NCBI RefSeq assembly: GCF_003202235.1
Contig: NZ_MASU01000009.1
Span: forward strand, 64,501 to 128,500
Direction: 5' to 3'
DNA length: 64,000 bases
Source of the DNA: Prauserella flavalba
GTDB lineage: Bacteria; Actinomycetota; Actinomycetes; Mycobacteriales; Pseudonocardiaceae
Positions 58,931 to 64,000 of this stretch are shown here, piece by piece (position 1 is the stretch's first letter; each line of letters begins with the position of its first letter). Both the position numbers and the translations under genes were made by a program. The notes beneath the pieces are model-generated. The model made no database searches, was not told the origin of the DNA, and was given only the letters and a program-made list of their open reading frames with translations.

Positions 58931-59729
58931 CGGCGATCCCGGAGCGGGCGGGAGCGTGGGGTTCCGGTGTCCCCGCGGGCGGCTCCTCGTCGCGCTCGCC
59001 GGGCGCCGGGGCCATCAGCACCGCGCAGATCGGCACGGCCATCGCGATCGCCGCGAGCACGAACACCGGGAAGAGGAACGAGAACACCTCCACCCCGGCC
59101 GGGTCCGGCGCCGCCATGTCGAGGTTCACGCGGACCGCGGCCATGCCCGTGTAGTGCATGCCCGTCACCGCCACACCCATCACGAGCCCGGCGAGGAAGC
59201 GGTGCACGAGCCTCCTCGTCGCCGCCGTGAACCACAGCGCGGCGGTGGCCGCCACGACGGCGATGAGGATCGAGAGCAGCACCAGCCCGGCGTGGTAGCC
59301 GATCTCGCCCTTCACCTGCACCGCCCACATTCCCGTGTAGTGCATGAGGTTCACCGCGAGCCCGGTGATCACGCCGGCGGCCACCAGCCGCCACCACGAG
59401 AACCGCGACCGGGCGCCGAACGCGAGCAGCCCGAGGAACACGGCGGCGACGGCGAGCACCGCGGAGAGGATCGTGCGCGCGATGTCGTAGCGCACCGGCA
59501 TGCCGGGCGTGGAGAAGCCGAGCATCGCGATGAAGTGCATGACCCAGATGCCGGTGCCGCCGATGGAGAGGGCGGCCAGCCCGAGCCACGCCAGCCGGAT
59601 CTTCGGCGCCCGCGCGTGGCGGGCCTGCAGCGTGCAGGCGAGGCCGAGGGTGCAGCCCACCACCGAGGTGAGGTAGGCGAGCACCATCAGCCACGCCCCC
59701 ATCTCGAAGTGCAGGACGTCGTGGCTCAT
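58923..59729 (-). CDS. MHYT-domain integral membrane sensor protein
   Basis: A 268-residue protein with seven spans and three MHYT-type motifs at the outer face (GIWVMHFIAMLGF; GLAVNLMHYTGMWAV; GVAVTGMHYTGMAAV). The His/Met sets are proposed to bind copper and sense O2, CO or NO. There is no attached output domain, so it probably signals through the conservon proteins with which it overlaps (ATGA with the GTPase gene). ATG 59729 is preceded by AGGAGCC. Confidence 0.93.
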   Translation of the reverse strand: MSHDVLHFEMGAWLMVLAYLTSVVGCTLGLACTLQARHARAPKIRLAWLGLAALSIGGTGIWVMHFIAMLGFSTPGMPVRYDIARTILSAVLAVAAVFLGLLAFGARSRFSWWRLVAAGVITGLAVNLMHYTGMWAVQVKGEIGYHAGLVLLSILIAVVAATAALWFTAATRRLVHRFLAGLVMGVAVTGMHYTGMAAVRVNLDMAAPDPAGVEVFSFLFPVFVLAAIAMAVPICAVLMAPAPGERDEEPPAGTPEPHAPARSGIAVR

Positions 59730-60313
59730 CGCCGGCTCCTCTCCGCGCGCAGTTGCGCGATGGCGTGCTCGCTCGCGGCGATCAGCGCCTGCTTGGTGGA
59801 TTCCGTGGACCGCGCGTCGCACGTGAGCACCGGGACGTCGGCCGCGAGCGCGAGCGCCTCCCTGACCTCCGGCACCGGATGCCTGCGGGCTCCGTGGAAC
59901 TCGTTGACGGCCACCACGAACGGCAGCCCCTTCGACTCGAAGAAGTCGATGGCGGCGAAGCTGTCGGCGAGCCTGCGCGTGTCGGCGAGCACGACCGCGC
60001 CGATGGCGCCGCGCACCAGGTCGTCCCACATGAACCAGAACCGGTGCTGGCCCGGCGTGCCGAACAGGTACAGCACGAGGTCGTCGGCGAGCGTGATGCG
60101 GCCGAAGTCCATCGCGACCGTGGTGGACAGTTTGCCGGGCACGGCCCTGTTCTCGTCGACGCCGATACCGGCCGCCGTCAGCACCGCCTCGGTGCGCAGG
60201 GGCACGATCTCGGAGATGGCGCCGACGAACGTGGTCTTGCCGGCCCCGAACCCGCCGGCGACCACGATCTTCGCCGACGCGGCCTGGCCGGCCTCAGAGG
60301 GTGCGTAGTCCAC
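59726..60313 (-). CDS. Conservon small GTPase (CvnD-like)
   Basis: A 195-residue Ras-like P-loop GTPase of the conservon class: KIVVAGGFGAGKTTFVGAIS (Walker A GGFGAGKT), KLSTTVAMDFGRITL (G2/G3 region with DFG), FGTPGQHRFWFMWDDLVRGA and VVAVNEF in the base-recognition position (VNEF rather than NKxD). In Streptomyces, CvnD proteins cycle GTP downstream of the CvnA kinase and associate with CvnB/C at the membrane. The GTG start lies within the 3' end of the DUF742 gene. Confidence 0.93.
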   Translation of the reverse strand: MDYAPSEAGQAASAKIVVAGGFGAGKTTFVGAISEIVPLRTEAVLTAAGIGVDENRAVPGKLSTTVAMDFGRITLADDLVLYLFGTPGQHRFWFMWDDLVRGAIGAVVLADTRRLADSFAAIDFFESKGLPFVVAVNEFHGARRHPVPEVREALALAADVPVLTCDARSTESTKQALIAASEHAIAQLRAERSRR

Positions 60314-60680
60314 TGAGGACCCTTTCGAGCAGGTCGTGGCGCTCGTCCCAGCTCGCGTCCTCGCCCAGCGTGTCGCGAACGAGCACGTACCCGGCGCCGA
60401 GCAGGTCGCTGACGAGGACCCTCGCCACGCCCAGCGGCACCGACAGATGGGCGGCGATCTCGGCCACGGACCGGGGCCGCAGGCACAGCTGCGTCACCAT
60501 CGACGCGGGACTCGCGCGGTTGTAGGGCACGGCGTGGCCCTCCGGCGTGGTCTGCACCAGTGCCTCGATGGCGAGCTCGATGATCGGCCGGGTCCGGCCC
60601 TCGGTCCACGCGTAGGGACGCGCCAGCGACGGCGCGGACCTCTGCTCGCGCCGGAAGCCGGGTCGGTCGGCCTCACTCAC
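60294..60680 (-). CDS. Conservon DUF742 protein (CvnC-like)
   Basis: A 128-residue protein with the DUF742 plan: [20 protein letters not shown], then [20 protein letters not shown], and a winged-helix-like end [20 protein letters not shown], then [15 protein letters not shown]. Its GTG start overlaps the roadblock stop (GTGA). DUF742 proteins partner roadblock and GTPase subunits in conservons. Confidence 0.92.
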   Translation of the reverse strand: MSEADRPGFRREQRSAPSLARPYAWTEGRTRPIIELAIEALVQTTPEGHAVPYNRASPASMVTQLCLRPRSVAEIAAHLSVPLGVARVLVSDLLGAGYVLVRDTLGEDASWDERHDLLERVLSGLRTL

Positions 60681-61105
60681 GGCCTGGCCTGGTGCGCCGG
60701 AGGACGGCGCATCGGCGTGTCGACCATCTTGCCGACACGGTCGACGAGCAGGGTCATCTCGTAGCCGACGAGGCCGATGTCGCAACCGGAACCGGCGAGC
60801 ACGACGAGGTTGGAACCGTCGCCGACGCTCATCAGCAGCAGGAACCCCTGCTCCATCTCGATCACCGACTGCACCACCCGGCCCGCCGTGAACAGGTCGG
60901 CGGTGCCCACCGCGAGGCTGGAGAGCCCGGAGGCGATCGCGGAGAGCTGGTCGGCCCTGTCCTTGGGCAGGTTCTTGTCGGCCGCCACGAGCAGCCCGTC
61001 GGCCGACACCAGCGCGGCGTGCGCCACGCCCGCGACCTCCTCGGTGAACGCCGACACCAGCCAGCCGGTGCTCTGCGCCGTCGAGGCGGTGGTGGCTTCC
61101 GTCAT
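60677..61105 (-). CDS. Conservon roadblock/LC7 protein (CvnB-like)
   Basis: A 142-residue roadblock/LC7 domain protein: [20 protein letters not shown], then [39 protein letters not shown] and [18 protein letters not shown]. Such proteins regulate the partner GTPase by forming dimers on it. ATG 61105 follows GGGGAGGAACC. It lies 65 bases after the kinase gene. Confidence 0.94.
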   Translation of the reverse strand: MTEATTASTAQSTGWLVSAFTEEVAGVAHAALVSADGLLVAADKNLPKDRADQLSAIASGLSSLAVGTADLFTAGRVVQSVIEMEQGFLLLMSVGDGSNLVVLAGSGCDIGLVGYEMTLLVDRVGKMVDTPMRRPPAHQARP

Positions 61106-61170
61106 GGTTCCTCCCCGTCGTCGCGGCAGGCCGGGCACGGTCCGCCCCGCGGCTGCGCCGGTGTCGTTCG

Positions 61171-63525
61171 TCATCGTGGGTCCGCCTTTCCCTCCGGGGC
61201 CGTGCCGGAGTCGGCGCGAAGCCGGGCCGCGCGCATGCCGTTGTAGTGCCGGGCCAGGTTGTTCCTGACGGCGTTGGGATCGCGGAATCCCGTGGCGGGC
61301 CCGGTGCGCGTGCGCGGCGCGGCGGCGCCGGGGGCGAGCTGGGCCCCCGGTGTGCGCGTCGGCAGCCCCGCCGGGGTCAGCTGCGCCGGGACCGGGGCCT
61401 CGATCGCGCTCTCCGCGGCGCGTCTGGTCTCGTCGACGGGGCTCTTCCAGTTCGCGGCGGGCCGGTCCGGCCCCGGACTCACCGGCGACTCGGCGAACCA
61501 GTTCGACACCACGTTCTCGTAGATCGGCGTGCGGGTCGGCGGCGGCACGGACCGGTCGCGGCCGAGCATGGGCTCGGCGACCGGGTCCGCGGGTGCACCG
61601 CGCCGCGAGCCGTTCGCCGCGAGCGCCGGCTCACGCACACCGTCGGCGAGCACCAGCTCGCCCGGCACGTGCACGCTCGCGGTGATGCCGGAGCGGCCCG
61701 CCTTCGCCATCGTCGGCCGCAGGCGCACGGTGACGCGATGCGGTGCCGCGAGCCTGCCCACCACGAACAGGCCCATGCGCCGCGTCGTCTCCGGGCTGAC
61801 GGCGTCGCCCGCGGCGAGCCTGCGGTTGGCGTCGGCGAGGTCCTCCGGCGTCATCCCGAGCCCGTGGTCGACGACCTCGACGAGCAGCCCGCCGTCGGAG
61901 CCCCGGTCGGCGGTGAGCACCACCTTCTCCTCCGGAGGGGAGAACCGGATCGCGTTCTCCAGCAGCTCGGCGAGGATGTGCACGACGTCGGCGGCGACGT
62001 GCGAACGCACCGACCCGTTGGGGGCGTTGACGACCGTGATGCGGCGGTAGTCCTTGACCTCGGAGGTGGCCCCGCGCAGCACCTCGATGGCCGAGACCGG
62101 GCCGTGGTCGCGGCGCGACGGCGTACCGCCGGCGAGGACCTGGAGGTTCTCGCCGTTACGGCGCAGGCGGGTGGCGAGGTGGTCGAGGCGGAACAGCTCC
62201 TCCAGCCTGCCGGGGTCGCGCTCGTCGGACTCCAGCTCCTCGATCACGCTCAGCTGCAGCTCCACGAGCGACTGGCTGCGCCGCGAGAGCGTCATGAACA
62301 TCTCGCCGACCTGCTTGCGCAGCTCCGCCTGCTCGCCGGCGAGCAGCACCGCCTGGCGCCGCATGTCGTCGAAGGCGCGCGCGAGCTGGCCGATCTCCTC
62401 GTCGCCCTCCACGCCGACGGTCTCCACCTCGCGCCAGTCGATCTGCTCGCCCGCGCGCACGCGCTCGATCGTCGCCGGGAGCGTGCGCCGCGCGGCGTCG
62501 AGCGCCGCGGCATGCAGCGTGCGCACCGGCCACACCAGCGAGCGGGCCACGAGCAGCGCGATGGCCAGCGCACCGAGCAGCGCGGCGAACACGAGCGCGG
62601 TGTCGCGCAATGCCTCCGAGCGGCCCTCGTTGGTCCGCTCCGTCACCGTCGCCGACAGCGAGTCCTCGAGCCCGCCGATCAGGTCGTCGAGCGCCGCCGC
62701 CTCGCGCGAGAGCGGCGCTGCCAGCGCCGACAAGTCGGCGATGCGGACGTCGGTGAGCGCGTTGCGCAGCGCGTCCTGCCGGGCGGCCGCCGACGCGATC
62801 ACCGCCTGGAAGCGCTCCGCCTCCTCCGGTGACATGCCACGCTGGATCTGGTTGCTCAGCACGGTTTCCTCGGCGGCGACGCGGTTCGCGGCCGCGAGCG
62901 TCGTCCGGTCGGACGGCCCCGGCCGCGCCGAGTTGAGCAACGCCTCCTCGACGGCGAGGTTCATGCGCAGCTGCATCATCGAGCGCGTGGTGGCCGCCGT
63001 CGCGTCGAGGTCGCTGCTCCCGGCTCCGGCGATCAGCCCGGGCACGAGCTCGCTGAGCGTGAAGACGAGGTCCCGGTAGCCGTCGGTGAGCAGGATGGGA
63101 TCGCCGGAGGCTCCGTCCGCCGTGCGCAGTCCAGTGAGCCCGCCGAGCGCGGTGTTGAGCTCGCGCCCGGTGTCCGCGGGCAGCCCTGCGAACTCGGCGT
63201 CGCGCTGCACCTCGGCGACCTTCGCGTCGACCTCGTCGATGCTCGCCCGCAGCGCCCCGCTGCCGGGCTGGGCCGAGGCGGTGACCATCTCGTCGGCGAC
63301 GAGCTCGGCCAGCTCGACGGTGCCGCGCAGCACGGGCAGCTGGTCGCGCACGGCGCTGAGCCTGCCGGCCTCGTCCAGTGCGGCCTGCACGCGAAGACCG
63401 GCCAGCACCAGCGCGACGACGACCGGGAGCAGCAGCACCACCGCGATCTTCATCCGCAGGCTCCACGCCCTCGGATGCCACGACGCGCCGGCCTGCCGAG
63501 GAGATCTCGGCGCTGTATCGTCCAT
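61171..63525 (-). CDS. Conservon nitrate/nitrite-sensing-domain histidine kinase (CvnA-like)
   Basis: A 784-residue membrane kinase-like protein. Span 1 is at about 25-47 ([20 protein letters not shown]). A large extracytoplasmic NIT-type helical sensor follows (about 50-310), then span 2 ([20 protein letters not shown]), a HAMP-like linker, the helical region [20 protein letters not shown] and an HATPase_c domain ([40 protein letters not shown]). A disordered Pro-rich tail of about 150 residues ends the protein. The phospho-acceptor His region is atypical, as is usual for CvnA. It begins the conservon operon. Confidence 0.93.
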   Translation of the reverse strand: MDDTAPRSPRQAGASWHPRAWSLRMKIAVVLLLPVVVALVLAGLRVQAALDEAGRLSAVRDQLPVLRGTVELAELVADEMVTASAQPGSGALRASIDEVDAKVAEVQRDAEFAGLPADTGRELNTALGGLTGLRTADGASGDPILLTDGYRDLVFTLSELVPGLIAGAGSSDLDATAATTRSMMQLRMNLAVEEALLNSARPGPSDRTTLAAANRVAAEETVLSNQIQRGMSPEEAERFQAVIASAAARQDALRNALTDVRIADLSALAAPLSREAAALDDLIGGLEDSLSATVTERTNEGRSEALRDTALVFAALLGALAIALLVARSLVWPVRTLHAAALDAARRTLPATIERVRAGEQIDWREVETVGVEGDEEIGQLARAFDDMRRQAVLLAGEQAELRKQVGEMFMTLSRRSQSLVELQLSVIEELESDERDPGRLEELFRLDHLATRLRRNGENLQVLAGGTPSRRDHGPVSAIEVLRGATSEVKDYRRITVVNAPNGSVRSHVAADVVHILAELLENAIRFSPPEEKVVLTADRGSDGGLLVEVVDHGLGMTPEDLADANRRLAAGDAVSPETTRRMGLFVVGRLAAPHRVTVRLRPTMAKAGRSGITASVHVPGELVLADGVREPALAANGSRRGAPADPVAEPMLGRDRSVPPPTRTPIYENVVSNWFAESPVSPGPDRPAANWKSPVDETRRAAESAIEAPVPAQLTPAGLPTRTPGAQLAPGAAAPRTRTGPATGFRDPNAVRNNLARHYNGMRAARLRADSGTAPEGKADPR

Positions 63526-63968
63526 GTTCTCCGTGGCCCGCCCAGTTTGCCGTAAGGGTATGTCTCACGAATTCCGTGCAATTTCTCGCCGCGCGTACTC
63601 AGCGACGAGTCCCCAGGTGATCAGTCACGAGGAGACAACCGCAGCGGGATTCCTTTGTCAAGGCGGGAAGTCGAATTCGCGGCATGGAGCAACTTTTTCA
63701 GAACCGCGTTCCGCCGAATGCCGCAATACCGGTGAAGAACGGTCGGCTTCGCCGGCGAAGCGGGTTGGAAAAACATTGGCGAGGTGAACACCGGAAAGGT
63801 GCGGGTTCCTCACGGCCGCACCGAAGACGGCCGGTCCGGTGTGGACGGCAGCTCGTCGCCCACCGGCCGCAACGACCCGGCGGGCAGCTGCGACTTGCCC
63901 GGAAAGCAGCCATGAGGCGATGGGAACGATCGTTCGTGTCGCAGGGCACCCGGCCGCATTGGAGCACC
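63526..63968. other. Intergenic region without a supportable gene
   Basis: These 443 bases separate the conservon kinase (leftward) from the gene at the right edge. A TACCCT box on the reverse strand (63562-63557) is a candidate -10 for the kinase. A perfect 16-bp palindrome GCTTCGCCGGCGAAGC lies at 63746-63761. A 43-codon frame from GTG 63784 to TGA 63915 (VNTGKVRVPHGRTEDGRSGV) has no clear ribosome site and no recognisable family, so I do not call it a gene. The stretch 63560-63780 is noticeably A/T-richer than average. Confidence 0.5.
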
Positions 63969-64000
63969 ATGACCACCCACCGGTACCTCGAGGACTTCGA
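63969..64000 (+). CDS. Start of a gene running off the window (possibly MaoC-like)
   Basis: An ATG at 63969, five bases after GGAG, opens a frame reading MTTHRYLEDF to the window end. Many MaoC-type dehydratases begin with a similar R-Y-x-E-D-F motif, so that family is possible. Ten residues are far too few to be sure. Confidence 0.4.
   Translation, partial: MTTHRYLEDF

Noticed and set aside
61106-61170. A possible small gene between the roadblock and kinase genes.
   Set aside because: The upstream in-frame extension of the roadblock gene ([15 protein letters not shown]) is not supported. A clear ribosome site precedes ATG 61105, and 65 bases are too short for another gene.
63784-63915. A 43-codon frame before the right edge.
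   Set aside because: It has no ribosome site, no hydrophobic or family features, and the composition of random high-GC sequence.

Overview
The window is high-GC chromosomal DNA from an actinomycete, most likely a member of the Pseudonocardiaceae (Amycolatopsis/Saccharomonospora-like). The grounds are strong G/C third-position bias, frequent GTG starts, stop/start overlaps such as GTGA and ATGA, a coaE-grpB fusion, a conservon operon, an ESX-type toxin locus, and the ordered core uvrB / coaE / rpsA / polA / pdtaR, which as far as I recall is shared with mycobacteria. The genus assignment is inference.

Layout. 1-7 kb: 3' end is missing from uvrB at the window edge, followed by a small Cys-containing protein, a PucR-type regulator, a DUF402 protein and a four-gene operon (ABC ATPase, permease, histidine kinase, response regulator). 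7-9 kb: a winged-helix regulator, a frameshifted small gene and a complete IS481-family element with a CCTAGG target duplication exactly at that gene's stop codon. 9-26 kb: coaE-grpB, rpsA, a methyltransferase with two tandem GNATs, a TetR-controlled exporter operon whose ATPase subunit has lost its catalytic residues, polA, and metabolic or regulatory singletons. 27-33 kb: a complete branched-chain amino-acid type ABC operon (livK-H-M-G-F), pdtaR and a tRNA-Leu(CAA) with an unusually short variable region, followed by about 0.8 kb of decayed coding sequence.

34-41 kb is the most interesting accessory block: a type VII (ESX) polymorphic toxin operon with a YbaB-like protein, an EspC-like small protein, a 1371-residue toxin with a C-terminal EndoNS-like nuclease, and three different YezG-like immunity genes, one carrying an extra C-terminal domain. 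41-50 kb: a propeller-like protein, a drug-efflux MFS, a CPYC flavoprotein, a GntR/ABC pair, a winged-helix regulator, a Gfo/Idh/MocA oxidoreductase and a YeeE/YedE sulfur transporter. 51-55 kb: an apparent cell-surface operon of a secreted SBP56-like protein, a polytopic membrane protein and two tiny secreted proteins. 55-58 kb: a redox and VOC group (glutathione peroxidase, thioredoxin, MerR, two VOC proteins) and an LLM-family oxidoreductase behind a MerR-type promoter. 59-63.5 kb: a conservon (histidine kinase, roadblock, DUF742, GTPase) extended by an MHYT membrane sensor. A new gene begins at the right edge.

Scattered through the intergenic regions are six copies or relics of a nested palindrome whose arms are themselves hairpins. 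Two of them provide the stop codon of a neighbouring gene.
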